Origin: Paenibacillus ginsengihumi DSM 21568
GTDB lineage: Bacteria > Bacillota > Bacilli > Paenibacillales > NBRC-103111
NCBI RefSeq assembly: GCF_000380965.1
Contig: NZ_KB905572.1
Coordinates: 1 to 64,000, forward strand
Reading direction: 5' to 3'
DNA: 64,000 bases
Shown here: piece by piece, positions 35,732-44,772 of the stretch
Position numbering within the stretch: the first letter of the stretch is position 1
Layout: each line of letters starts with the position of its first letter
Notes under the pieces: generated by a model
Seen by the model: the letters and a program-made list of their open reading frames with translations, nothing else
Told to the model about the DNA's origin: nothing
Databases searched by the model: none
Program-made: the position numbers and the translations under genes

Positions 35732-36739
35732 ATGAAGGCTATCAACCACCGCTTTCTCATTGTGGCGACGATGCTGCTGATGACTGTCATGTTGGCTGCT
35801 TGCGGCGCCCACAACGGGAACCAGACGACAGATACGGCGAACAAGGCGGCCGGCAACAACGGCAATGCGGAAGAACAGGCGCAGACGAGAATATATAAAG
35901 ATTTTAATGGCGAGGAAGTGGAAATTCCGATCCATCCGCAGCGGATCGTCTCCATCACGCATTTGGGCGATTTGACGGCCCTCGGCGTGAAGCCGATTGG
36001 CGCCGGCTCGGTCGCTTTGGAAAATTCCGTTCCTTTGAAGAAGGAGCTGGAGGGCGTCGAGAATGTCGGGGACGTATCCGTCGAGAAGGTGCTGGAGCTT
36101 GCGCCCGACCTGATTATCGTTCCTACGTACCTGCCGGCGGAGACGGTTCTTCAGCTGAAAAAAATCGCTCCTGTCGTCACGCTCGCTACTGCTGGCTGGG
36201 AAGGCATCGATCCGCTGGACGAGGTGAGAACGGTCGGCGAATTGCTGGGCCGCGAGCAGCAGGCGGATGAATTCATTACCCGCTACAAGCGAAAAGTGGA
36301 AGAGGCTAAGGCGAAGCTGAGCGAGATCATCGGTCCGGACGAAACGATCGGCACGTACTCCATCTGGGCGAAAAACTTCTGGGTATGGCCGAAAACGCGG
36401 GACGCCGGCTATAACCTGTACGAAATGTTAGGGCTGAAGCCGCAGGCGAAGATCGAGCAAGAGGTATTCCCGGCGGGCAAAGGCGCGGATATTTCGCTTG
36501 AGGTGCTGCCTGATTACGCGGCGGACCATATGTTCGTCACCGTTTATGAGCCGGAGGGCGGATCCGAACGCGCGCAGGAGGTCATGGGCGGATCGATATG
36601 GAAGAGCATTCCGGCAGTGAAAAACAACCGCGTCTACATGCTGAACTACAAGGAATTCTGGATGGTGGACGGATTAAACCTGGAGAAGCAGCTGGATATT
36701 CTCGTTGACACGATCGTGAGCCAGCACCAGAAACAATAG
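35732..36739 (+). CDS. Iron-siderophore substrate-binding lipoprotein
   Basis: A 335-residue class III binding protein. MKAINHRF has GGAGG nine bases upstream; the frame open upstream crosses the Fur box and was rejected. The lipobox is LAAC. Core segments are HPQRIVSITHLGDLTALGVK, LAPDLIIVPTYLPAE, LKKIAPVVTLA and the C-terminal KNNRVYMLNYKEFW. It should bind a ferric siderophore, possibly of the hydroxamate or citrate type, at the outer face of the membrane. No permease gene is adjacent, so it may feed permeases elsewhere. It is convergent with the metallophore operon. Confidence 0.9.
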   Translation: MKAINHRFLIVATMLLMTVMLAACGAHNGNQTTDTANKAAGNNGNAEEQAQTRIYKDFNGEEVEIPIHPQRIVSITHLGDLTALGVKPIGAGSVALENSVPLKKELEGVENVGDVSVEKVLELAPDLIIVPTYLPAETVLQLKKIAPVVTLATAGWEGIDPLDEVRTVGELLGREQQADEFITRYKRKVEEAKAKLSEIIGPDETIGTYSIWAKNFWVWPKTRDAGYNLYEMLGLKPQAKIEQEVFPAGKGADISLEVLPDYAADHMFVTVYEPEGGSERAQEVMGGSIWKSIPAVKNNRVYMLNYKEFWMVDGLNLEKQLDILVDTIVSQHQKQ

Positions 36740-36758
36740 CAGCGGGAATGCTGATGAT

Positions 36759-36797
36759 GCGGATTTCGCTGTCATGGGCAAAATCCGCCTCTTCTTT
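36759..36797 (+). terminator. Hairpin after binding-lipoprotein gene
   Basis: GCGGATTT pairs with AAATCCGC, followed by CTCTTCTTT. It begins about 20 bases after the stop codon. Confidence 0.6.
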
Positions 36798-36842
36798 GAT
36801 CCGGGTATATGAGGACTCCGACTCTGTAGGCGTGTCAGCCAA

Positions 36843-37026
36843 TGTTGTATTTTATACAACAAAAACGGGAGAATGAACCGCATGTGCAGGTCAATGTTGC
36901 AAAAAATGTACCATTTCGGGCGATTTCCCTCGATTTGAAGCCGATCGACCCCAAATTGTTGCACGAACTGCAACATTCCCCTCTCTTTTGGCGAAGAACG
37001 GGGAAAATGTTGCACTTTCTGCAGCA
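36843..37026. repeat. Cluster of four TGTTGCA-N5-TGCAACA palindromes
   Basis: At 36843 TGTTGTAT/ATACAACA; at about 36894 ATGTTGCA with an imperfect partner; at 36957 TGTTGCA-CGAAC-TGCAACA; at 37008 TGTTGCA-CTTTC-TGCAGCA. They lie in the convergent gap between the lipoprotein gene and the MFS gene of the metallophore operon. There is no gene in this 434-base gap. Confidence 0.75.
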
Positions 37027-37173
37027 TCCATCGCCCAACATCCACGAGGCGAGGGTAAAACCGGATAGGCAGGGTCACATTCCGCTTCTCCGTCATCCGG
37101 CTGACCCGCCTGCAGGGCGCGATCCGCGCCCGTACGATTATCGCAGCCGGAGTCGCCAGCCTCCCATTTTCCA

Positions 37174-38361
37174 CTATTTGGATCGAATAAAAATCTGACG
37201 CCGCTCATAAGCGAATATAACCAGCAATCCCCCGAGTATCGCGCAAACCATGTACATGAACGAGTAAGAGAAGGCGTCGGCGACCGGTCCCATCATCACG
37301 CCGCCCAGCGAAACGCCCAAATCGGCCATGGCAATAAACAGACCGATCAGCACATTGCGGTTCGCCTGCGGCAGGACGAACGTCAAGTACGTAGTCAACG
37401 TCGGGTAAAGCAGCGCCTGCGCGATTCCCATGAGCACCGCGCCCGTATAGAACAAAGCGGCTCCGCCGGCGCCGGCCAGGCTGGTGCACTGCGCCGCCGC
37501 TGCGAGCATGGCCATCGTTCCCATGACGAAAGCCGAATGCCACTTGCCGTCCGAGGGAATCCTTTTCCGCCAAAGCCAGCGGGCCGCGACCAGGGCTCCA
37601 GCCTGCAGCATCAAATAAATCGCGGCATTGCCGTCCTTCATCTGCGCCGCATACAGCGGAATAAAGGCCGTCACCGCCCCGAAGACGACGGAGGCGGCCA
37701 GCATCAGGACGCTGCATTTGAACAAATGCGGATTTTTGACGAGCTGGCCCAGCGACTGCAGCATGGCTGCGCCCTGCCCCGGCTGGGCGGCCGCCGGCTT
37801 CTCCGCCCTCTCGCCCCTGGTGGCGCGAAAGCCTACGACACCGGTAAGAATGGCGAGCGCCGTCATCGCCGCCGCAAACAGGCTCATATCGCCCGCCTGC
37901 CAGATGCCCAGCGCAAGCAGCGGGCCGATCATTCCCGGCATGGAGGCGCACAGGGAATACAATGAAATCCCTTGGGACCGGTCCTTGTCCGGAAGCGCAT
38001 CAATAATGCCGAGCTGCAGCGCCATGGAGAAAAAGGCGGTGCACACGCCCTGCAGCATCCGGGCGACGAAATAGCCCCCTAACCCGGTAAACGTGTACAG
38101 GATCAAGGCCAGTCCGTTGACGAGCAGAATGGCGCGCAGCACTTGCGCAGCCCCGTATTTTTGAATGATATGTCCCGCCCACGGCCTGAGCAGCATCGTC
38201 GTAAACAGATACGCCCCCATAACGAGCCCGATCGCCGTATTGGTAGCGCCCAGCGCATCGCCCTTAAGCGGAATGATCACATTCAAAATCGCATTAGCGC
38301 TAAAATACAGCAATGTCAGCAAATATAACCGCAGAAAAGGCCAAGACAAGGCTCCTTTCAT
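37174..38361 (-). CDS. cntE: MFS metallophore exporter, CntE-like
   Basis: A 395-residue major facilitator with 12 hydrophobic segments. Start MKGALSWPFL lies after GGGAGGGAG; the longer open frame upstream overlaps the ATPase gene and lacks homology. The first helix LRLYLLTLLYFSANAILNVI and the GLVMGAYLFTTMLLRPWAGH region fit the MFS group that includes staphylopine exporter CntE. As the last gene of the nine-gene operon it should export the freshly made opine metallophore. In S. aureus cntE also closes the operon. Export role is by position and family; direction cannot be read from sequence. Confidence 0.88.
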   Translation of the reverse strand: MKGALSWPFLRLYLLTLLYFSANAILNVIIPLKGDALGATNTAIGLVMGAYLFTTMLLRPWAGHIIQKYGAAQVLRAILLVNGLALILYTFTGLGGYFVARMLQGVCTAFFSMALQLGIIDALPDKDRSQGISLYSLCASMPGMIGPLLALGIWQAGDMSLFAAAMTALAILTGVVGFRATRGERAEKPAAAQPGQGAAMLQSLGQLVKNPHLFKCSVLMLAASVVFGAVTAFIPLYAAQMKDGNAAIYLMLQAGALVAARWLWRKRIPSDGKWHSAFVMGTMAMLAAAAQCTSLAGAGGAALFYTGAVLMGIAQALLYPTLTTYLTFVLPQANRNVLIGLFIAMADLGVSLGGVMMGPVADAFSYSFMYMVCAILGGLLVIFAYERRQIFIRSK

Positions 38362-38411
38362 TGTCGCTCGCTCCCTCCCCTTCTCCTCGTCTGCGCTTAT
38401 CGTCCTTGCGG

Positions 38412-39167
38412 TTATAGCACAACCATCTCCAGCAATTTCCTGGCATACGCGGATTGCACATCCTTCAATTGTTCCACCGCGACGATCTCTTCGATCTGAC
38501 CGCTGCGAAGGATCATCACTCTGTCGCAAATGTAAGCGGCGGCCCGGATATCGTGCGTGATGAAGATGTAGCTCATGCCGTACAGTTGGCGCAAGCTTCT
38601 CAGCAGCTCCAGCACCTGCAGCTGCACCGAGCCGTCCAGCGAGCTGACGGCCTCATCCAACACGATGAGCTTCGGCTCCGTGGCAACGGCTCTGGCAATG
38701 CACACCCGCTGGACTTCTCCCCCCGACAGCTCGTGCGGGTATTTGCCGCGGTAGGACAGGTCCAATCCGACCTGATGCAGCAGCAGATCGATGGCGCTGT
38801 GCCGCTCCCGCCGAGACAGCCCTCGCAGCTTCAAAGGCTCCAGCAAAGCTTGCTCCACCGTGTAAAAAGGGTTGATCGACGCGGTGTAGTCCTGAAACAC
38901 GGCGCTGATTTTTCCCCTTCTCGCCCTGCGCTCATCGACCCTTCGGCCATCGAACGTAATCGTTCCCCGATCCGGCTTCTCAATCCCTAACAGCAGCCGG
39001 CCCAAGGTGGATTTGCCGCTGCCGCTTTCGCCGATGATGCCAAGGCATTCCCCCGGCCCGCAGGCGAAGCTGATGCTGCGCAGCACGCGCTGCCTCTCCC
39101 TGGAAAACATCCCGGCTTTCTTATACGACTTCTCCACGCGATCAACGCTCAGCAACGCCCCCGCCAA
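38412..39167 (-). CDS. cntF: Metallophore importer ATPase, CntF-like
   Basis: A 251-residue Opp/Dpp-type ATPase: Walker A GESGSGKST, Q-loop FQDYTASINP, signature LSGGEVQRV, Walker B KLIVLDEA and switch His ITHDI. The frame begins at a TTG overlapping the previous gene by 26 bases. A second TTG four codons later (LSVDRVEKSYKK) has better spacing from GGAG, so the true start may be 39155. It pairs with CntD to energise import of the metal-loaded metallophore through CntB-CntC. Confidence 0.9.
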   Translation of the reverse strand: MAGALLSVDRVEKSYKKAGMFSRERQRVLRSISFACGPGECLGIIGESGSGKSTLGRLLLGIEKPDRGTITFDGRRVDERRARRGKISAVFQDYTASINPFYTVEQALLEPLKLRGLSRRERHSAIDLLLHQVGLDLSYRGKYPHELSGGEVQRVCIARAVATEPKLIVLDEAVSSLDGSVQLQVLELLRSLRQLYGMSYIFITHDIRAAAYICDRVMILRSGQIEEIVAVEQLKDVQSAYARKLLEMVVL

Positions 39168-39972
39168 CTCCTTCCATCATTCGTTGAAAATGCCGGTCCA
39201 GCGCCAGCTTCGAGGATACCAGGTAGCGGGTATACGCATGGCGGGCATCCGAGAAAATCGCTTCGGCCGCCCCTCTTTCCACGATCACTCCCGCTTTCAT
39301 GACGATAACCTCATCGGCCATTGTCCTCACTATGCCCAGGTCGTGGGAAACCAAAATCATCGCGCAGCCCAGCCTGTCCCGCAATTGCGCCAGCTGCTCC
39401 ACGACCTCGAACTGCGAGATCGTATCGAGCGCCGTCGTCGGTTCATCGGCGATGATCATGTCCGGTTCCAGCACGATGGCCAGCGCAATCATGATCCGCT
39501 GCAGCATGCCGCCCGACAGCTGATGCGGATATTGATTCAGAATCGCGGCCGGGTCCTTCAGCATGACGCTTCTCATCGCCATGACCATGCTCGCATCGCT
39601 TTCGCTGCGGCTCCAGCCGTAATGCTGCTTCAGCGTCTCCCGGAGATGGACGCCGATGACGCGCGAAGGATCGAAGGCGCGCATGCCGTGCTGCAAAATC
39701 ATGCACATCCGCTTGCCGCGCAGCTTCCTCATGTCTTGTTCGGAAAGCTCGCTCACGTCGACTCCGTCAAACCGAATGCTTCCGGATTGGCGGATGGACG
39801 CTTTGTTCAATCTCATGACCGCCCTGCAGGTAACGGACTTCCCGCTCCCGCTTTCTCCGACAATCGCCAAACAGCTTCCCTGCCTTACCTGAAAAGAACT
39901 GCCGGGCACGATCACATGCCCCGTATCGCTGTCCCAAATGCGCAGATCGGACACTTCCAATATGTTCGTCAA
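39142..39972 (-). CDS. cntD: Metallophore importer ATPase, CntD-like
   Basis: A 276-residue nickel/oligopeptide-type ATPase with a TTG start after AGAGGTGG. Motifs: Walker A GESGSGKSVT, Q-loop ILQHGMRAFDP, signature LSGGMLQRIMIA, Walker B MIIADEPTTALD, and switch His LVSHDLGIV. The C-terminal oligopeptide-type tail region (HAYTRYLVSS) is short. It lies downstream of the two permeases and overlaps the next ATPase gene, implying coupled production of the D and F subunits. Confidence 0.92.
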   Translation of the reverse strand: MTNILEVSDLRIWDSDTGHVIVPGSSFQVRQGSCLAIVGESGSGKSVTCRAVMRLNKASIRQSGSIRFDGVDVSELSEQDMRKLRGKRMCMILQHGMRAFDPSRVIGVHLRETLKQHYGWSRSESDASMVMAMRSVMLKDPAAILNQYPHQLSGGMLQRIMIALAIVLEPDMIIADEPTTALDTISQFEVVEQLAQLRDRLGCAMILVSHDLGIVRTMADEVIVMKAGVIVERGAAEAIFSDARHAYTRYLVSSKLALDRHFQRMMEGVGGGVAER

Positions 39973-39996
39973 TGGATGAAGCCACCTCTTTTCCCG

Positions 39997-40875
39997 TTAA
40001 CGCGTCAACGCTTCGGCAGAAGCAGCCGCCCCCGGCTGGCTGACACGGCGGCTCTTCAATTTAGGGTCTAAAGCGACTTGAAGCGCATCAGACAAGAAAT
40101 TCATGCTGGATACGACGATCACGATCGCAAGTCCCGGCGCCAGCATGAGCTCCGGCCGGGAAAACATGACCGCCCTCGCTTCGCTCAGCATCATGCCCCA
40201 TTCCGCATGAGGGGCCTGAATGCCCAGGCCGAGGAACGAAAAGCCCGATACTTGCAAAATCATCGTGCCGAACGAGCTGCTGGAAATGACCGCAATATCC
40301 GGAAGAGCAACCGGGACGATATGCTTCGCCATGATGCGGATGTGGCTAAGGCCGAGCGCTTTGGAGAACTTGACATAATCCGACTCGGCATATTGCAGCA
40401 CGGAAGCCCGGATGACGCGGGCAAACCAGGCCCATTTCATCAATACGAAGGCAATCAAAATATTTTCCAGACCTGCTCCCAGCATGCCGATGACCGCCAG
40501 CGACATGACGTATCCCGGAAACGAGAGCATCACGTCGCATACCCTCATCACGACCGCATCCGTCTTCCCTCTGAAATAGCCGGCAGCGAAGCCGAGCAGC
40601 GCGCCGATGCATACCGACGCCGCCAGCGCCGCGAACACATACAGCACGCTCGGACGGATTCCGTAGATGAGCCTGGACAAGATGCAGCGCCCCAAGTGAT
40701 CGTTGCCGAGCAAGTATTCCCACGATGCGGGCGCAAAATGCAGCTCCATATGAACCTCCTCCGGATCGTGCGGCGCCAGGAAGGGAGCGAAGATGCCGGC
40801 GATAACGATCGCGCCGATCACGGTCAAGGAAAGGGCGGCCAGCTTGTCTTTCCACAGTTGTTGGATAAGTTTCAT
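39997..40875 (-). CDS. cntC: Metallophore importer permease, CntC-like
   Basis: A 292-residue DppC/NikC-type permease. The ATG follows directly on the TAG of the cntB gene. The first helix comes after a short tail, then the conserved GNDHLGRCILSRLIYGIR, the central helices and the EAA loop YVKFSKALGLSHIRIMAKHI. Six membrane segments are visible. It forms the channel with CntB. Confidence 0.93.
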   Translation of the reverse strand: MKLIQQLWKDKLAALSLTVIGAIVIAGIFAPFLAPHDPEEVHMELHFAPASWEYLLGNDHLGRCILSRLIYGIRPSVLYVFAALAASVCIGALLGFAAGYFRGKTDAVVMRVCDVMLSFPGYVMSLAVIGMLGAGLENILIAFVLMKWAWFARVIRASVLQYAESDYVKFSKALGLSHIRIMAKHIVPVALPDIAVISSSSFGTMILQVSGFSFLGLGIQAPHAEWGMMLSEARAVMFSRPELMLAPGLAIVIVVSSMNFLSDALQVALDPKLKSRRVSQPGAAASAEALTR

Positions 40876-41808
40876 CTAGAGCTCCTTTTGCAATTTGGGG
40901 TTAATCGCCGCCTGGATTATGTCGGACGCAGTATTAAGCAGCACGAAGGCTGCGGCCAAAACGAGCACGTAAGCCTGAATGACCGGAAAATCCCGGCCCA
41001 GAATGGAATTTACCGTCAGCGTGCCGAGTCCGGGCCAGGCAAAGACGTTCTCCACGACGACCGTGCTTCCCAAAATGATCGGGAGGGCCATGCAGAACAC
41101 CGACACGGCCACCTGCAGCGAGTTTCTGATCATGCGCGCGGTAATTCGCCTCTCCGGCAAGCCGCACGCCCTGCCGTACAGCACGTAATCTTCGTGCAGC
41201 TGGCTTAGCATGGAGCTTCTGACGATGCGAAAGTAAATGCCCGCATAACTGATCGTCATAACGGCAACCGGCAAAACATAGCTGGCATGCGATTCCATTC
41301 CGCTCGTCGGCAGCCAGTCGAGCTTGACGGAGAAGCACCAGATAAGAAGGGCGGCCAGCCCGTAGGACGGCACGGAGGTCAGGAAGAAGGAGATTCCCCT
41401 GACCGATCTGTCCAATAGCTTCCCCTGCCGCAGCGCGCAGATGACGCCGAGCGCAATGGATAGCACGATAATGGCCGTCATCGATGCCAGCGTCAGCTTT
41501 AACGTATGCAGAAAAGCCGGCCCCAGCAGCGACCATACCGGCTTGCCCGTAACGTACGACTTGCCGAAATCAAGCTGCAGGCACGCCCCGAGCCAAGCGA
41601 AATAGCGGATCAGCAACGGCCGGTCCATTCCGAGCTCCGCTCTCGTTGCCGCCAGCAGCTCGGCGGTGATTTGCGGCACGCCTTGCGCCTGCAATACCGC
41701 TTCGGCCGGATCGAGCGGCGAAAGATGACTCAAAGCGAATGCGAAAAACGAAATGACGAGCAGCAAAGGAAGCGATAACAGCGATCGCCTGACGATGTAT
41801 CGGCCCAT
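40876..41808 (-). CDS. cntB: Metallophore importer permease, CntB-like
   Basis: A 310-residue DppB/NikB-type permease. AAGGAG lies six bases before MGRYIV, so that ATG is preferred over one two codons earlier. The N-terminal RYIVRRSLLSLPLLLVISFF, the GMDRPLLIRYFAWLGACLQLD periplasmic-type loop, and the EAA-like YVLYGRACGLPERRITARM fit the family. It follows the binding-protein gene by about 25 bases and immediately precedes cntC. Confidence 0.93.
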   Translation of the reverse strand: MGRYIVRRSLLSLPLLLVISFFAFALSHLSPLDPAEAVLQAQGVPQITAELLAATRAELGMDRPLLIRYFAWLGACLQLDFGKSYVTGKPVWSLLGPAFLHTLKLTLASMTAIIVLSIALGVICALRQGKLLDRSVRGISFFLTSVPSYGLAALLIWCFSVKLDWLPTSGMESHASYVLPVAVMTISYAGIYFRIVRSSMLSQLHEDYVLYGRACGLPERRITARMIRNSLQVAVSVFCMALPIILGSTVVVENVFAWPGLGTLTVNSILGRDFPVIQAYVLVLAAAFVLLNTASDIIQAAINPKLQKEL

Positions 41809-41832
41809 GCCCATCTCCTTCTTCTTGTCGGT

Positions 41833-43437
41833 TTATTGAAAGTACATGCGCTCGAACGGCAGCTCGTATTGCGTTTGCTTGAAGGAGATACCCTGCAAGC
41901 CGGCCGGCGCCACGACGGTGATATGGCCGTTCGTCAGCGGAATAAATACGGCTTCATTGTGAACGATCGTTAATATGTCCGCGTATAACGATTGCCGCTC
42001 GGCCTCATCCGCGGATACCATCACTTGGCCGATTTTCCCGTGCAGCTCGTCTGCCTGAGAAATGCCGCTTGTCGTATGATAATAGGACGATTCGGACGTA
42101 AAAGCGGCGATCGTGCTCTGCGGATCGTACGCAAGACCCCAGGTTTGGTTGAACAGCAAATCGTAGTCGCCCGTCGCCCGTCTGCTCGCGATCGAAGACG
42201 ATTCTTCGCCGACAAGCTCCAGCTGAATGCCGATTTTTTTCGCCGTGTTCTGGAGCAATTCGGCCTGCGTCTTTTGCGAAGCGGCATTGACGTCGTAATA
42301 CAGCTTCATCGCGAGCGGTTTGCCGCCCTTCATTCGCACGCCGTCCTTCTCGCGAACCCAGCCCGCCTCGTCCAGAAGCTTGTTCGCCGCTTCCAAATCG
42401 TAAGCGCGCGGCTTAAGCTTTACATCGGCGTAAGGGATGTTGGCCGAGAACAGCGTGTTCGCCGGCGTTTCCGTGCCGTGAAAAATTTGCTTGCTGATCG
42501 TATCCCGGTCGATTATGTGCCAGATCGCTTCGCGAACGGCCGTTTCGTGAACGGGGCTTGCTGTTTTGCTGCTGTTGGCCACGATCATTTTCGTGTTCAT
42601 CGGCCCGCTGCGGACAATCTGGTAATTGCCGGAGGCGGCCAGCTGCTCCATCGCTTCGATGTCGATGCTGTCCGCTCCCCGGTCATCCGTAAACACCAGG
42701 TCGACCTCGCCTTTTTGCAGCGCCAATAAGGTCGTTTCCCCTGCCGGGAGCACCTTCGCGGTAATTTTCTTGATTTTGGGCGCGCCGCCCCAGTAATGTT
42801 CATTCGCCTCGAACACGGCATACTGGTCGGTTTTATGCTCGGCGAGCTTGTAAGGGCCTGTGCCGTTATAGCCGCTGATGCCGTCTTTGGTGTGGCCGCC
42901 CACGAAACTTTTCGGCGAGACGAACACGTAAGGCCGGGTCATCGACAATTCGACCAACGTCGGATAATAAGGCTCCGACAGCACCAATCGGACCGCATGC
43001 TCGCCGACAACGTCGCAGCTTACGATCATCGTCGACAGCTTGATCCAGGAATGCTTGCCGGCATTGCTTTGCACGGCGTCGATGTTTTTCTTCACCGCTT
43101 CCGCGTTAAACGGCTCTCCGTCATGGAAAGTAACGCCTTGTCTCAGATGGAAGGTGTAGACTTTCCCGTCGTCGGAAATGTCCCACGATTCGGCCAGCAG
43201 CGGCTTGATGCCGTCCGGCGTATTTTCCACCAGCGACTCGTACACCATCCCCTGAGCCGGCATGGAGCCTAAATACAGATGGGGATTCATATCGCTGATG
43301 TCCTTCGTTACGGCGAACACAAGCGCTTCGGCTTGATTCGCTGCGTTGGGGCTTGCGGCGTTATCGCTGTTGCAGCCTACCAGCAGCGTGATGGCCATCA
43401 GAAAAACAGCTAACTGCAGCATCGCTTTTCGGGTCAT
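41833..43437 (-). CDS. cntA: Metallophore-binding lipoprotein, CntA-like
   Basis: A 534-residue family 5 (NikA/OppA-type) binding protein. MTRKAML is chosen: its ATG overlaps the cntM stop as ATGA and GGAGG lies eight bases upstream. The lipobox is LVGC. Family segments include GMVYESLVENTPDG, FHLRQGVTFHDGEPFNAEAV, GTGPYKLAEHKTD and NQTWGLAYDPQS. It should capture the metal-opine complex (Ni, Zn or Co) outside the membrane. Translational coupling to the dehydrogenase gene links synthesis with uptake. Confidence 0.92.
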   Translation of the reverse strand: MTRKAMLQLAVFLMAITLLVGCNSDNAASPNAANQAEALVFAVTKDISDMNPHLYLGSMPAQGMVYESLVENTPDGIKPLLAESWDISDDGKVYTFHLRQGVTFHDGEPFNAEAVKKNIDAVQSNAGKHSWIKLSTMIVSCDVVGEHAVRLVLSEPYYPTLVELSMTRPYVFVSPKSFVGGHTKDGISGYNGTGPYKLAEHKTDQYAVFEANEHYWGGAPKIKKITAKVLPAGETTLLALQKGEVDLVFTDDRGADSIDIEAMEQLAASGNYQIVRSGPMNTKMIVANSSKTASPVHETAVREAIWHIIDRDTISKQIFHGTETPANTLFSANIPYADVKLKPRAYDLEAANKLLDEAGWVREKDGVRMKGGKPLAMKLYYDVNAASQKTQAELLQNTAKKIGIQLELVGEESSSIASRRATGDYDLLFNQTWGLAYDPQSTIAAFTSESSYYHTTSGISQADELHGKIGQVMVSADEAERQSLYADILTIVHNEAVFIPLTNGHITVVAPAGLQGISFKQTQYELPFERMYFQ

Positions 43438-44747
43438 TCCCATCTCCTCCTGCCCCTTGCATGAAATTCACTGCATACCAGCCTCACGTCTTCGGCAAAG
43501 CTTTGCACGGCAAAGGCATCCGACAGCGACTCGCCCTCAAGCGCCCGGGCGGCTTCTGCAAGCTTGCGCTCGTAAGCGGCAATAAACCGGTCGATCGTCG
43601 GGCAGTCCGAACCGACGTGCCTGGCAATGCCCTGGATAATTTTGATCCGGTAGTAGTCTTCCTTGGGCATGCGCGGAATGTCCCAGTCGCCTTCCTTGTT
43701 CACGAAGATCGGCCGAATGGGCACCGCCGAGAAGTCGAAATATTTGCCCTCCCGATCCGGTTCGGAAAAAGGGTCGATCAGCAGCGATGCATAGCGGATA
43801 TACAATAAATATTGCTGGCGAATCGTCTCCAGCCGTTCGAAATGATCGATATCGTGGCGCGATATGCTCTCCGCTCTGACCGGATAGTTGTCATCGATCA
43901 TGAACTTGAGCAAGTTGACGCCCCGGATATTCAGCTTGCCGATCGTCTCCGTGATTTCTTTCCAGGCAGCCAGCATATCGCGGATCAAATATTGCGTAAT
44001 AGGTCCTTCGGGATACAGTTTGTACACGTATTTTTTGACCGCTGTCCTGCCGAAGACGGCTTCCAGCGTAAAATCGTTCATAAAGAGAGGCGGATGGACG
44101 TATAAAGAGATGTTTCTCGTTTCCGCTTCGAGCGGAGACGGCATCGCTTCCATGGCGATCCCCAATGACTCGTACAGCTCGCAAAACCGTTCAACGCTGC
44201 GGGAAGGAAGATGGGTTGAGCCGATATATACCTTCTTCTTCACCCCCGCCGTGATGACTTCATTCGACGGCCGATCGCGCATCCAGCGCGTATCGCCAAG
44301 GTATGTAGAGAAGCTGATCACTTCCGCGTCCGGCTGAATCCCGCTCATATATTGGCGGACCAGGCTGCCGGAGCCCAAGGTCGGGGAAATGAGCGCAATG
44401 CAGCGCACATGCCTTAATATCCGATCGCTGATTTGCTGCAAAACGCCGAGATAGGCGTCGGTGGTCACGGCCAGCACAACCGTATCCCATTCCCCCGCGA
44501 TGGCGCCGTATCCGCGAAATACATGATCGATCCTGCACTCTCCCGCCAATGGCCGGTGCTGTTCATTTTGAATTCGCGCGCGCATTTGACCGCGATTTTG
44601 CTGCAATGCGGCAAAGAACGATTCGGAACGAACCGACTCCCGCCCGACGATTCCTACGCAGCAATTCCATCGTTTCTTCAGCAAGACTGCCAGCTGAACG
44701 GACACAGGACCGGTTCCGGCCAGCAGCACTCGTCTGCAATCGCTCAT
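43434..44747 (-). CDS. cntM: Opine metallophore dehydrogenase, CntM-like
   Basis: About 437 residues. GGAGG lies six bases before MSDCRRVLL, where the Rossmann motif LLAGTGPVSVQLA starts; a longer frame was rejected. The body follows staphylopine dehydrogenase closely: ISFSTYLGDTR, GVKKKVYIGSTH, EAETRNISLYVHPPLFMNDF, YKLYPEGPITQYLIRDM, DPFSEPDREGKYFDFSAVP and RMPKEDYYR. It should reductively condense the CntL product with an alpha-keto acid using NADPH. The residue after YLG, about position 152, is Asp. From memory of the family, Asp here (S. aureus D150) goes with pyruvate and Ala (P. aeruginosa) with alpha-ketoglutarate. That favours a staphylopine-type product, although a characterised Paenibacillus relative makes bacillopaline from alpha-ketoglutarate. 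Confidence 0.92.
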   Translation of the reverse strand: MSDCRRVLLAGTGPVSVQLAVLLKKRWNCCVGIVGRESVRSESFFAALQQNRGQMRARIQNEQHRPLAGECRIDHVFRGYGAIAGEWDTVVLAVTTDAYLGVLQQISDRILRHVRCIALISPTLGSGSLVRQYMSGIQPDAEVISFSTYLGDTRWMRDRPSNEVITAGVKKKVYIGSTHLPSRSVERFCELYESLGIAMEAMPSPLEAETRNISLYVHPPLFMNDFTLEAVFGRTAVKKYVYKLYPEGPITQYLIRDMLAAWKEITETIGKLNIRGVNLLKFMIDDNYPVRAESISRHDIDHFERLETIRQQYLLYIRYASLLIDPFSEPDREGKYFDFSAVPIRPIFVNKEGDWDIPRMPKEDYYRIKIIQGIARHVGSDCPTIDRFIAAYERKLAEAARALEGESLSDAFAVQSFAEDVRLVCSEFHARGRRRWE

Positions 44748-44772
44748 ACGGGCCTCCTTTTCCATGTATAGG

